Positions 1 to 6,841 of a DNA stretch of 20,854 bases are shown here, one piece after another. The notes beneath the pieces are model-generated. The model saw only the letters and a list, made by a program, of their open reading frames with translations. It was not told where the DNA came from and searched no databases. A program made the position numbers and the translations under genes. The stretch is taken from assembly GCA_002292325.1 (NCBI GenBank), contig DBBR01000040.1, forward strand, positions 1 through 20,854, given 5' to 3'. The stretch is from Flavobacteriales bacterium UBA979 (GTDB lineage Bacteria; Bacteroidota; Bacteroidia; Flavobacteriales_D; Sanyastnellaceae). Position 1 is the stretch's first letter. Each line of letters begins with the position of its first letter.

Positions 1-870
1 GCGGCTGACAATGGTGTTATGCATATCGTGGATGCGATATTGTTGCCCGCCTCAGCTTTTGAAGGTTGTACGGATCCAGATGCGTGCAATTACGACGCGT
101 ATGCCACCTTGGACAACGGGTCTTGCTACTACCTGGCATATGAGATCAGCATCCAAGACAATGTTTGCACGGGAGGAGAAGACGGAGCAATTACCGTTGA
201 GTTGCTCGATGGCTCCCTCGTCGTACTTTACTACACATTGGATGCGCTCGATGGCTCGGAACCCATGGAGGATTGGATAGGTGCATTTGGTGACTTAGCT
301 GCGGGCACCTACGAATTAGGGATTTATGGAGAGGACTGTATTGCCACCGAGGTCATAGTTATCACTGAACCTTCGGGAATGGCATTGGACGTGTCGGTTG
401 AGGCTGTCGCGGACGATGGCAGCGGCAACGGATCGGCGGAAGCCACTGTGACGGGAGGAACAGCGCCTTACGATATTGTATGGTATGACGCCGACGGTGC
501 ATCTGTTGCAAATTTTCAAATGGTTCACGGCACCTATTCCGTTAGCGTGACGGACGCACTCGGATGCACTGTCCTCTTGAGTGTCGTAATCGAACTTGTG
601 GAAAGCGTAAGTTCACCTTTGGAGTCGGAAGAGACGCTGGTTGCTTATCCGAATCCTACAACGGGGTTGCTTAAAGTTGAAAACCTTCATCAAAATTGGA
701 GAACCATCAGCGTGGTCAATGAAGTGGGCCAAACCGTCCACATTCATCAACGTGTGCAAAACAGCTCCGCTGCTATTGATGTGTCTCATCTCGAGTCAGG
801 AATTTACATCCTACAAGTAAATGGAGGGGATGTCACTGAGCGACGAAGTGTCACGGTTATCGTCCGCTAA
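1..870 (+). CDS. T9SS-sorted surface protein with fasciclin-domain end, 3' part only
   Basis: The reading frame is open from the first base, so the gene starts upstream of the window; the ATG at 19 is internal. The first residues, NGVMHIVDAILLP, match the conserved C-terminal H2 strand of a fasciclin (FAS1) domain, an extracellular adhesion fold. Next comes a GCTDPDACNYDAYATLDNGS repeat, common in secreted proteins of flavobacteria, then a region around residues 130-200 resembling a SprB-type repeat (GSAEATVTGGTAPYDIVWY ... GTYSVSVTDALGC). The last 75 or so residues form a T9SS type A sorting domain (AYPNPTTGLLKVENL ... ESGIYILQV ... RRSVTV). From family knowledge, such proteins cross the inner membrane by Sec and the outer membrane by T9SS and are then anchored or released. 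An adhesion role is inferred. The full domain composition cannot be judged because the N-terminus is missing. Confidence 0.88.
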   Translation, partial: AADNGVMHIVDAILLPASAFEGCTDPDACNYDAYATLDNGSCYYLAYEISIQDNVCTGGEDGAITVELLDGSLVVLYYTLDALDGSEPMEDWIGAFGDLAAGTYELGIYGEDCIATEVIVITEPSGMALDVSVEAVADDGSGNGSAEATVTGGTAPYDIVWYDADGASVANFQMVHGTYSVSVTDALGCTVLLSVVIELVESVSSPLESEETLVAYPNPTTGLLKVENLHQNWRTISVVNEVGQTVHIHQRVQNSSAAIDVSHLESGIYILQVNGGDVTERRSVTVIVR

Positions 871-944
871 ACCTCTTGTTCGAACGCTTCTTAATTGAGC
901 ACTCAACTACAGACTGAAGCATTTTTTTATTGTTTCTCGTGCAT

Positions 945-974
945 AAAAAAACCAGCCATTCGGCTGGTTTTTTT
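945..974. terminator. bidirectional rho-independent terminator
   Basis: A perfect inverted repeat: seven A, CCAGCC, loop ATTC, GGCTGG, seven T. It reads as a terminator on both strands. It lies 75 bp after the T9SS gene stop on the plus strand and 5 bp beyond the tRNA-Ser 3' end on the minus strand, so it probably ends both transcripts. Confidence 0.85.
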
Positions 975-978
975 CCTG

Positions 979-1062
979 CGGAGAGACTGGGATTCGAACC
1001 CAGGCGACGGTTGCCCGTCGACAGATTAGCAATCTGCTCCGTTACCACTCCGGCACCTCTCC
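979..1062 (-). tRNA. tRNA-Ser (anticodon GCT)
   Basis: The minus strand folds as a class II tRNA. The acceptor stem GGAGAGG (1062-1056) pairs with TCTCTCC (986-980) with one G-T pair at the seventh position. The anticodon arm contains CAGATTGCTAATCTG with anticodon GCT, reading AGC/AGT serine codons. A long variable arm (CGACGGGCAACCGTCG) follows, typical of tRNA-Ser, and the T arm contains GGTTCGAATCC. The discriminator base is G, as expected for serine. CCA is not encoded, so it must be added after transcription. A consensus promoter sits 29 bp upstream and a terminator lies immediately downstream, so the gene is probably transcribed alone. Confidence 0.95.
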
Positions 1063-1090
1063 CGCTCTGCGTTATTTTCAGAAGCGGCGA

Positions 1091-1120
1091 CAAAGTTACG
1101 ATAAACACTTGCGGAAACAA
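1091..1120 (-). promoter_or_regulatory. promoter of tRNA-Ser (-33 TTG, -7 TAACTTTG)
   Basis: On the minus strand TTG (1120-1118) is followed by 19 bp and then TAACTTTG (1098-1091), a full match to the Bacteroidota -7 consensus TAnnTTTG. The inferred start site near 1086 leaves a leader of about 24 nt before the mature tRNA 5' end. It overlaps the candidate plus-strand promoter of the next gene. Confidence 0.65.
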
Positions 1121-1138
1121 CAAAATTACCTATCTTCA
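1109..1138 (+). promoter_or_regulatory. candidate promoter of the small Cys-rich gene
   Basis: TTG (1109-1111), 19 bp, then TATCTTCA (1131-1138). The -7 box departs from TAnnTTTG in its last two bases, but the spacing equals that of the opposing tRNA promoter. The start site would be about 40 nt before the ATG at 1180. The -33 element of each promoter lies in the spacer of the other. Confidence 0.4.
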
Positions 1139-1179
1139 TAACCTGTTTATTTCGACCAGATTAACTAATCACCTACAAA

Positions 1180-1584
1180 ATGAAAAAAGTTCTGATTCTC
1201 AGTGTGTTTGCGTTCTTCGCTTTTGCAGCTAACGCTCAATCTGAAGCTTCAACTGCTTCTAAATCCACCACCTCTCAAGTAGTGGATGCAAAGAAAGACG
1301 CCAATTCATCCACCAAGAATGTCGCTTTGGGTGGAAATGCTACGAAAGGCCAAACTGCCTCCAAGACAGCAACGAATACCGCAAAGTCTTCTTGCACAGG
1401 AGATTCTAAGAAAACTGCCAGTAACGGGAAGTCCTCTTGCTGCTCAGGTAAATCCGAAGCCGCTTGTGGTTCTTCAAAGACTGCAGACGCAGGCAACGGA
1501 AAAAGTGCTTCTTGCTGTTCAGGCAAATCAGCTACCAGCTGCGCCAAAGGCAAGGACAAAGGGGACGCTCCAAAACAGGACTGA
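1180..1584 (+). CDS. small secreted Ser/Ala/Lys-rich protein with CC-x7-C repeats
   Basis: I do not recognise a characterised family. The 134-residue product starts with a clear signal peptide (MKKVLILSVFAFFAFAANAQ, cleavage expected after residue 20). The rest is low complexity, rich in Ser, Ala, Lys, Thr and Gly, with almost no hydrophobic residues, so it is probably disordered. All seven cysteines lie in the C-terminal half: C72, then C87, C88 and C96, then C112, C113 and C121. The last two groups are a 25-residue repeat, NGKS-(A)-SCCSGKS followed by a Cys after seven more positions (CC-x7-C). The regular Cys-Cys pairs suggest metal binding or disulfide cross-linking in the periplasm or outside the cell; this is inference. 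It has its own candidate promoter and terminator and appears monocistronic. The antisense 126-residue open frame over it is a shadow of the biased composition. Confidence 0.75.
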   Translation: MKKVLILSVFAFFAFAANAQSEASTASKSTTSQVVDAKKDANSSTKNVALGGNATKGQTASKTATNTAKSSCTGDSKKTASNGKSSCCSGKSEAACGSSKTADAGNGKSASCCSGKSATSCAKGKDKGDAPKQD

Positions 1585-1595
1585 ACCAGCATTTG

Positions 1596-1644
1596 TCTGT
1601 CGAGAGACAGAATCAACGCCATATCGCCGCACCCGAAAGGGTGC
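1596..1644 (+). other. two GNRA-loop hairpins in the 3' untranslated region
   Basis: Two perfect 6-bp hairpins follow the stop codon. TCTGTC-GAGA-GACAGA spans 1596-1611 and GCACCC-GAAA-GGGTGC spans 1629-1644. Both loops are GNRA tetraloops. Neither is followed by a T-run, so they are not terminators. They may stabilise the 3' end of the message or be a processed small RNA; no function is proven. Confidence 0.45.
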
Positions 1645-1670
1645 ACTCTTGCCAACGATTTGAATAGGAA

Positions 1671-1698
1671 AGGCCATCCCTCGGGATGGCCTTTTTTT
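1671..1698 (+). terminator. rho-independent terminator
   Basis: Inverted repeat AGGCCATCCC / GGGATGGCCT (1671-1680 and 1683-1692) ending in seven T (1692-1698). It ends the Cys-rich gene transcript. lhgO, which stops at 1732 on the other strand, may use the same stem, but the A-run on that side is short. Confidence 0.8.
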
Positions 1699-1731
1699 GT
1701 CTTCTATTTCTTGTAATCAAATGGCTTGGTG

Positions 1732-2970
1732 TCAGAAAACAAACCGCTCTTCCGCCAAGTTTGCAATGTGCTCCCCAATGGCCAATGCCGCTGTAGCAGC
1801 CGGGCTTGGGGCGTTCAATACATGGATATTCCGATCCGTGTAGGATATTCGAAAATCGTCTCGGGTGTCACCGTCTTGTGAAAGCAACAAGGCACGCACA
1901 CCTGAGCGTCCAGGACGGAGGTCATCCATGGTCAAATCAGGTACCATTCGCTGCAGCGTCTTCAAAAACAACCGCTTCGAAAATGCTCTCCGGTATTCAT
2001 TGATTCCAAAGGCCATGTTTTGAAAAAACAACCTCCATGTCCCCGCGTACCCCAAAGCTTCCAGTGTATCCTTTAGATCAAAATCAGTTTTACCATACCC
2101 CTCACGCTTAAACGTGAACACGGCGTTGGGACCACACTCCACCTCTCCATCCGTCATGCGCGTAAAATGAACGCCGAGGAATGGAAAATCGGGATTGGGC
2201 ACAGGGTAAATCAAATTTCGCACTTTGTGCTTCGCTTGATCTGTGAGTTCGTAATAATCACCCCGGAAACCGACGACCCGTTCCTTGAGATCGACTCCGT
2301 CTTTTCGCGCCAGCCGATCTGCTTGCAGCCCGCCACACACGACTACATGCTTGGCCCGGAATCCCTCTGCATTTCGATCCGTCCTCACCACGGTCTCATC
2401 TCCTTCTCGTTCAAAGTCTACAACGGCCTCCCCCAATCTCAATGCGCTCTTGGGCTGAGCCGCCAAAGCAAGTTCTACCATCTTGGCCGTCGCTGCGCGG
2501 TAATCAATAATCCCCGTACAAGGAACCCATAAGGCATCAATTCCTTTGCAATGCGGCTCGATTTCTCGAAGTTGATCTGCATTGATTCGCTCCAGCCCTT
2601 CAATCTCATTCTGCTGACCAATGCCATGAATCTTCTCGAGCATGGGGATTTCAGATTCTTCCACGGCCACCACCACTTTTCCGCAGACATCATGCGGAAC
2701 TTTATGCTCTTGAGCAAATCGAACCAACGCCCGACGACCTTCCACACAATTCTTGGCCTTCAATGATCCCGGCGGGTAATAAAGCCCTGAATGAATGACT
2801 CCAGAATTATTGCCTGTCTGGTGTTCGGCCAAGCCTTTTTCCTTTTCAATCAATAACATGGATCTATTTGGAAAGCGCTGCTGCAATTGATAAAGCGTTG
2901 CAGCGCCAACGATTCCACCTCCTACAATGATGACATCAAAGGATGCCTGGGGTTCATTCGCTTCATTCAT
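1732..2970 (-). CDS. lhgO: L-2-hydroxyglutarate oxidase (FAD-dependent)
   Basis: The 412-residue product matches the LhgO/YgaF branch of the DAO family of FAD-dependent oxidoreductases. From family knowledge, LhgO oxidises L-2-hydroxyglutarate to 2-oxoglutarate and passes electrons to the respiratory chain at the membrane. The dinucleotide fold is at residues 13-42: GGGIVG (G17, G19, G22) with acidic E42 closing the second strand. It is followed by the signature HQTGNNSGVIHSGLYY (about 50-65) and KAKNCVEGRR. The C-terminal part carries LRPGRSGVRALLL and the FAD-closing segment around HVLNAPSPAATAALAIGEHI. Length is normal and there is no signal peptide. The start at 2970 is the only ATG before the fold and has a consensus -7 box 5 bp upstream. 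It is divergent from the transporter gene at 3033. Confidence 0.92.
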   Translation of the reverse strand: MNEANEPQASFDVIIVGGGIVGAATLYQLQQRFPNRSMLLIEKEKGLAEHQTGNNSGVIHSGLYYPPGSLKAKNCVEGRRALVRFAQEHKVPHDVCGKVVVAVEESEIPMLEKIHGIGQQNEIEGLERINADQLREIEPHCKGIDALWVPCTGIIDYRAATAKMVELALAAQPKSALRLGEAVVDFEREGDETVVRTDRNAEGFRAKHVVVCGGLQADRLARKDGVDLKERVVGFRGDYYELTDQAKHKVRNLIYPVPNPDFPFLGVHFTRMTDGEVECGPNAVFTFKREGYGKTDFDLKDTLEALGYAGTWRLFFQNMAFGINEYRRAFSKRLFLKTLQRMVPDLTMDDLRPGRSGVRALLLSQDGDTRDDFRISYTDRNIHVLNAPSPAATAALAIGEHIANLAEERFVF

Positions 2971-2975
2971 CGCCG

Positions 2976-2983
2976 CAAAAGTA
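2976..2983 (-). promoter_or_regulatory. -7 box of lhgO, 5 bp before the ATG
   Basis: TACTTTTG on the minus strand matches TAnnTTTG and is followed by CGGCG and the ATG at 2970. The start site expected a few bases after the box falls on or next to the start codon, predicting a leaderless message. No clear TTG is seen at -33; the closest is TTC with an 18-bp spacer. Confidence 0.6.
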
Positions 2984-3019
2984 CAACGGGAATAATCACA
3001 CGAATTGGGTCATCGTAGC

Positions 3020-3027
3020 TATCTTGG
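3020..3027 (+). promoter_or_regulatory. candidate -7 box of the transporter gene
   Basis: TATCTTGG, one base off TAnnTTTG, followed by CCAAC and the ATG at 3033. It mirrors the lhgO box: the two boxes are 36 bp apart and each lies 5 bp from its start codon. No TTG is found at the expected -33 position. Confidence 0.4.
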
Positions 3028-3032
3028 CCAAC

Positions 3033-4325
3033 ATGTCCCAAAAAAAGGCCCTGCACAGTCAAAAAGTCAAAAACGCATGGGCCATGTACGATTGGGCCAA
3101 TAGCGTCTACTCACTGGTCATTACGACCGCCATCTTTCCCATCTTCTTCAATGCACTCACTTCCGAGCGTGATACAGCGGGGAACATCATAAATGACACC
3201 GTCGTCTTTTTTGGCAAGACGTACATCAACACCCAGCTTTATAGCTACGTGCTCGCAGCGAGTTTTGTTGTGGTCATATTCGCCTCCCCTCTTTTGAGTG
3301 GCATCGCGGATGTGTCGGGAAAAAAACTTCAGTTGATGAAGGTCTTTTGCTACCTCGGTTCAGCGGCCTGTGTCACCATGTATTTCTTCAATCCAGCACA
3401 TTTGGAGTGGAGCATGTTGAGTTTATTCCTTGCCAACATTGGCTTCTGGGGAAGCTTGGGATTTTACAACGCCTTCCTACCTGAGATTGCCCCTCCAGAG
3501 GAACACGATCAGTTGAGCGCCAAGGGATATGTTATGGGGTACATCGGAAGCGTGTTGCTTCTCTTGGTCTGTCTTGGGCTCATCATGGGGGTGGGTGGAC
3601 ATTTGACTCCCTGGGCCTTTGTGCTCGTTGGCGTGTGGTGGGTCAGTTGGGCTCAACCCGCCTTTCGCAAGCTGCCTTCGAATCCTTTCCAAAAAAACAT
3701 CACGCGCAACCTCTTCAGTCACGGATTTCGTGAATTGCGCAAAGTCGCAGGTGAGTTACGCGGAAGAAAAGATTTGGTGCGATACTTATGGGCGTTTTTT
3801 GTGCTTTCGATGGCCCTTCAAACCATCATGCTCATGGCTTCGTCTTTTGGTATTAAGGAGATCAATCTGGCAGACGATCAATTGATCATTGCCATCATCG
3901 CCGTTCAATTGCTGTCCATTCCTGGCGCCTTCTTTGTTTCTTGGGTCAGCAGCAAGTTGGGGAACATTCCCACCTTGATCGGCTGTGCAGTTGTTTGGGC
4001 AGGAGTCTGCGTTTACGCCTACAAACTGGTCAATGACGTCAACGGTTTTTTTGTTGCAGCGGGCATCATCGGATTCATGATGGGCGGTACACAAAGCTTG
4101 AACCGCAGCAGCTACTCTAAAATGTTACCCAAAACTGAAGACCACGCATCGTATTTCAGTTTTTATGAAGTCCTGGAAAAGGGCGGCTTGGTCATCGGTA
4201 TGTTTTGCTGGGGCTACATCGAAGGATTCACTGGCTCCATGCGATCGAGCATTCTCGCTCTGGTTATTTTCTTTGCCCTTAGCATCGCATTCCTCAGCCT
4301 CATTCCCAAGAAACAACTCGCCTAG
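3033..4325 (+). CDS. UMF1-family MFS transporter (Atg22-like)
   Basis: The 430-residue protein has about twelve hydrophobic segments and belongs to the UMF1/Atg22-like branch of the major facilitator superfamily. Diagnostic features are AWAMYDWANSVYSLVITT near the N-terminus, the loop SGIADVSGKK between early helices, FYNAFLPEIAPPEEHDQLSA, and the late motif GGTQSLNRSSYSKMLPK. Yeast Atg22 exports vacuolar amino acids. The substrate of bacterial members is not established, so none is assigned. The frame is open from 2943, but that extension would overlap lhgO and its sequence is not helix-like. The start at 3033 gives the usual MSQKK...NAWAMYDWANS N-terminus and has a -7-like box 5 bp before it. 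The stop lies 25 bp from the stop of the convergent OmpA-like gene, with no terminator hairpin visible between them. Confidence 0.88.
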   Translation: MSQKKALHSQKVKNAWAMYDWANSVYSLVITTAIFPIFFNALTSERDTAGNIINDTVVFFGKTYINTQLYSYVLAASFVVVIFASPLLSGIADVSGKKLQLMKVFCYLGSAACVTMYFFNPAHLEWSMLSLFLANIGFWGSLGFYNAFLPEIAPPEEHDQLSAKGYVMGYIGSVLLLLVCLGLIMGVGGHLTPWAFVLVGVWWVSWAQPAFRKLPSNPFQKNITRNLFSHGFRELRKVAGELRGRKDLVRYLWAFFVLSMALQTIMLMASSFGIKEINLADDQLIIAIIAVQLLSIPGAFFVSWVSSKLGNIPTLIGCAVVWAGVCVYAYKLVNDVNGFFVAAGIIGFMMGGTQSLNRSSYSKMLPKTEDHASYFSFYEVLEKGGLVIGMFCWGYIEGFTGSMRSSILALVIFFALSIAFLSLIPKKQLA

Positions 4326-4350
4326 TTTCCGCGAAAACCATTGAACATAC

Positions 4351-5541
4351 TCAACGATTCTTGGGAAGAAAAGCGTGTTCAAGCAATTCGAATTCCACCC
4401 GCCTGTTTTGCTGTCTCCCCCTTTCTGTTAGGTTGTCTGCAGCGGGCATTTGACTTCCGTGCCAAGCGAGCTTAAGACGCGCTGGATCGACTCCCCTTTC
4501 ACGCAGCGCGGTCATGACGGTTTGCGCCCGCTGCTCACTCAACATCAGATTGTACGCCTGAGTCCCTATGAAATCCGTATGGCCATTGACTTCAATGACC
4601 AAAAATCGATTGGCACGCATTTCTTTCGCGACTTCCTCCAATTGCACAAGCGCCCCGTCCGCCAGATCAGCGGAATCAAAATCAAACAACACCGCGTCCC
4701 ACCGAACGTGTGCTCGCTGATAAACCTGCCAAGGCGGATCTGTAACCTCCGTTGCAATGGTCCGATTGAGGCACGAACAATCCTCTGGAGAAGTGACCGA
4801 CTCCACGTGAATCTCATCCAAATAAACGTAAGCCCAGCCGCTCGCATCATTCCCAGCATCCTGCCGCTCCAAGACGACCAACTCATCGGGTGCTCGAAAA
4901 TTCCCGATGGTTATGTATGATTCACCTCCAGCCGCTTGAAACACATCACTGAGCTTCGTCCAGCTCCAACGGTCACTCATCAAATTCAGCAACGGGTTCT
5001 CGACCTGGCCCTGCAACGCCAATCGACCCTCACCCACTTCCTTGATGGGTCGATCCCCAAAATGGAGAGCCAGACCATCCGTTATCAATCGACCCGCATC
5101 AGCAGCGCATACCCACCATTCCGCACAAATCCATTCACCTTCAACAAGTGGACGCTTTAACTCGGCGTGCAGGTATTCTCTGTATTCCGGTTTGGAGGCG
5201 GAGTACAACACAATTCCACTGTACGCATCCCCTTCAAGTGGTGCTTGTTGGCCAAAGGCATTCTTCGGAACTCCAGCACCTGAACCCGCCGCACAGGCAT
5301 CAAAATGATCCGGTGTGCCTGAGTTCGATTGTTTCCAATACTTCAGTGTCTTTAATTCATTCTGCGTAAAGTCATTCGGACACCAATTCATTTCTTCAAA
5401 TCCTCCGTTAAAGACGAGATTTTGGGCAGTAACTGGAAGAAGTGAGACCGAGCAAGCACCCCACAGGAGTGCAAAAGAAAGCCACCCTCGCCGCAGGCGA
5501 AAGTGGCTCCAATCGTATATTCTATGAGGCTGAGTAAGCAC
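4351..5541 (-). CDS. OmpA-family envelope protein with NGGFE N-terminal module (paralogue 1)
   Basis: The 396-residue product begins with a GTG codon and a long signal peptide (RLRRGWLSFALLWGACSVSL, cleavage likely after VTAQ). The mature N-terminus, NLVFNGGFEEMNWCP, opens a beta-rich domain of about 230 residues with a galactose-binding-like pattern (GVVLYS-type strands, DRWSWTKLSDVFQAAGGESY, IGNFRAP, YVYLDEIHVE), then a Cys pair, DCSCLN. The last 110 residues are an OmpA/MotB-type peptidoglycan-binding domain: VLFDFDSADL, EVNGHTDFIGTQAYNLMLSE, RAQTV, and QNRRVEFELLE. It is probably periplasmic and ties the envelope to peptidoglycan; ligand binding by the N-terminal domain is inferred. It starts 12 bp after the stop of the upstream paralogue on the same strand, so the two form a probable operon. 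The GTG is the first usable start and leaves no space for a separate promoter. Confidence 0.85.
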   Translation of the reverse strand: MLTQPHRIYDWSHFRLRRGWLSFALLWGACSVSLLPVTAQNLVFNGGFEEMNWCPNDFTQNELKTLKYWKQSNSGTPDHFDACAAGSGAGVPKNAFGQQAPLEGDAYSGIVLYSASKPEYREYLHAELKRPLVEGEWICAEWWVCAADAGRLITDGLALHFGDRPIKEVGEGRLALQGQVENPLLNLMSDRWSWTKLSDVFQAAGGESYITIGNFRAPDELVVLERQDAGNDASGWAYVYLDEIHVESVTSPEDCSCLNRTIATEVTDPPWQVYQRAHVRWDAVLFDFDSADLADGALVQLEEVAKEMRANRFLVIEVNGHTDFIGTQAYNLMLSEQRAQTVMTALRERGVDPARLKLAWHGSQMPAADNLTERGRQQNRRVEFELLEHAFLPKNR

Positions 5542-5553
5542 CTCTATACTTTC

Positions 5554-6738
5554 TTATTTCATCAATTCGAACACGACACGACGATTCTTGGCTCGACTGA
5601 TGTCCGAATCCCGTGTACTAGCGGGATCTGTTTCTTCCATGGAATCCACAACGAAACGGTCTGCACCCAGCCCCATTTCAGCAAACTTCTTTACCACTTC
5701 CTGCGCACGCTTCAAACCCAGCTCTCGGTAACGAGGATTGATCTTACCCTCATTGGATTCGTCTGTATCGGTATGACCAATGACTTTCAATTTCCAAGAT
5801 GGATTGTCTTTCAAAATACTCGCCAATCGAGAAATAACCATCTCACCAGCACCCGTTGGACGGCGCTTCAAGAAAGCGTAATAAACACGCGAAGCGCTTA
5901 TGACATCTGCAGGCGCAGTGTCGGGACCAGGGGCTGCTTCACCGAACACCAAATCTGTCCGAACCTCATCCGCAGCAGAGCAAGCACATTGTGACTTCGC
6001 ATCAATCGGAGTTACCTTGACATTGTCGAGGTAGTAGTATGCATGAGCTTTCGGGGTTCCAAGAACACCCGAAGGTTTCCGGACCTTTTCATCTTCGATT
6101 TCTTTGTCTGAGTGGAAACCCCCAATGATCAAAAACTCTTCCTCGCCTGTACCGATGAATGTCCCACAAACCGTTTCCCATCCATCCAACAAAGCCATCA
6201 CCTTGTCCGTTTTGTGCATCACATCCGGTGTACGCACCATAAGCCCCGTGTTGCCCTGTTCCACTTTGCGATCGCTCAAGACTGCTCCAATTCCGTTCAC
6301 AGCATAGCGGGATAAATCACTCAGGCTGATATCGAATGAAACGCAGTAAAGCTGGTTTTTTTCCAATTCAGTCATCAGCTCGACCTCAAAATACGTGCGG
6401 GTGAGCTTAGGATCTTTCGTATACGCTCGCATACCAGCATAACACACCCCATCCGAAGCCTCTTGGACACCGTACACATTATTGGGGATGTTGACCTTTT
6501 CTGATTTGAGGCCTTCCCCATAAAGATCAAGCATCGCTTCCGTCGCACTAAACCAATCCTCCGTGTAAGTCTCAAGCTCTCCTTGCTTCTTTAGCTTTCG
6601 CAAATCAGAGTTTTCGAAACTGCCATTGGGCACCAAATTATCCTCCTGCGCCAGGCCGGGGTTCCAACCCGAGACCAAAGCCACGAGAATGGTCAATAAT
6701 GCAAATCGTTTCATCATAATCATACCTGTTGTTTTCAT
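5554..6738 (-). CDS. OmpA-family envelope protein with NGSFE N-terminal module (paralogue 2)
   Basis: With the start at 6738 the product has 394 residues. The N-terminus, MKTTGMIMMKRFALLTILVA, gives a signal peptide ending near GLAQ. Starts at 6723, 6717 or 6714 would also keep the signal peptide; the 27-bp longer frame from 6765 is less likely. The mature protein opens with NLVPNGSFEN, like its neighbour, followed by a beta-rich region (NNVYGVQEASDGVCYAGMRA, WETVCGTFIGTGEEEFLIIG, YYLDNVKVTP) and a Cys pair (QCACS). The C-terminus is an OmpA-like domain with GHTDTDESNEGKINPRYREL, LKRAQEV and AKNRRVVFELMK; its first strand (SRVYYAFLKRR) is more diverged than in paralogue 1. Signal peptide, NGxFE domain, Cys pair and OmpA domain occur in the same order in both genes, indicating an old tandem duplication. 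Probable peptidoglycan-associated envelope protein. Confidence 0.85.
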   Translation of the reverse strand: MKTTGMIMMKRFALLTILVALVSGWNPGLAQEDNLVPNGSFENSDLRKLKKQGELETYTEDWFSATEAMLDLYGEGLKSEKVNIPNNVYGVQEASDGVCYAGMRAYTKDPKLTRTYFEVELMTELEKNQLYCVSFDISLSDLSRYAVNGIGAVLSDRKVEQGNTGLMVRTPDVMHKTDKVMALLDGWETVCGTFIGTGEEEFLIIGGFHSDKEIEDEKVRKPSGVLGTPKAHAYYYLDNVKVTPIDAKSQCACSAADEVRTDLVFGEAAPGPDTAPADVISASRVYYAFLKRRPTGAGEMVISRLASILKDNPSWKLKVIGHTDTDESNEGKINPRYRELGLKRAQEVVKKFAEMGLGADRFVVDSMEETDPASTRDSDISRAKNRRVVFELMK

Positions 6739-6819
6739 TTCTTTCTGGCTGACGCCGTTGCGCAATTTAGCGACCGCCTCGCTTCCGACAAAATATCATT
6801 TTTCCATGGAATGGCCATC

Positions 6820-6841
6820 AATTCTCCGTCAATGGAGAATT
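6820..6841. other. inverted repeat over the holA stop codon
   Basis: AATTCTCC (6820-6827) and GGAGAATT (6834-6841) form a perfect 8-bp stem with a 6-base loop. The holA stop (TGA, 6831-6829 on the minus strand) falls in the loop. No T-run follows on the minus strand, so it is a weak terminator candidate at best. It may protect the transcript end or pause polymerase before the OmpA-like operon. Confidence 0.35.

Noticed and set aside
979..1062. tRNA-Ser as an integration site for a mobile element
   Set aside because: No integrase, no direct repeat of the tRNA 3' end and no change in gene type is seen around it.
930..1232. 100-residue plus-strand open frame spanning the tRNA-Ser locus
   Set aside because: It runs through the tRNA gene, a terminator and two promoters and overlaps the start of a better supported gene.
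1275..1655. Antisense 126-residue open frame over the Cys-rich gene
   Set aside because: It lacks a signal peptide or recognisable domain and results from the low-complexity composition of the opposite strand, where the sense frame has a signal peptide, candidate promoter and terminator.
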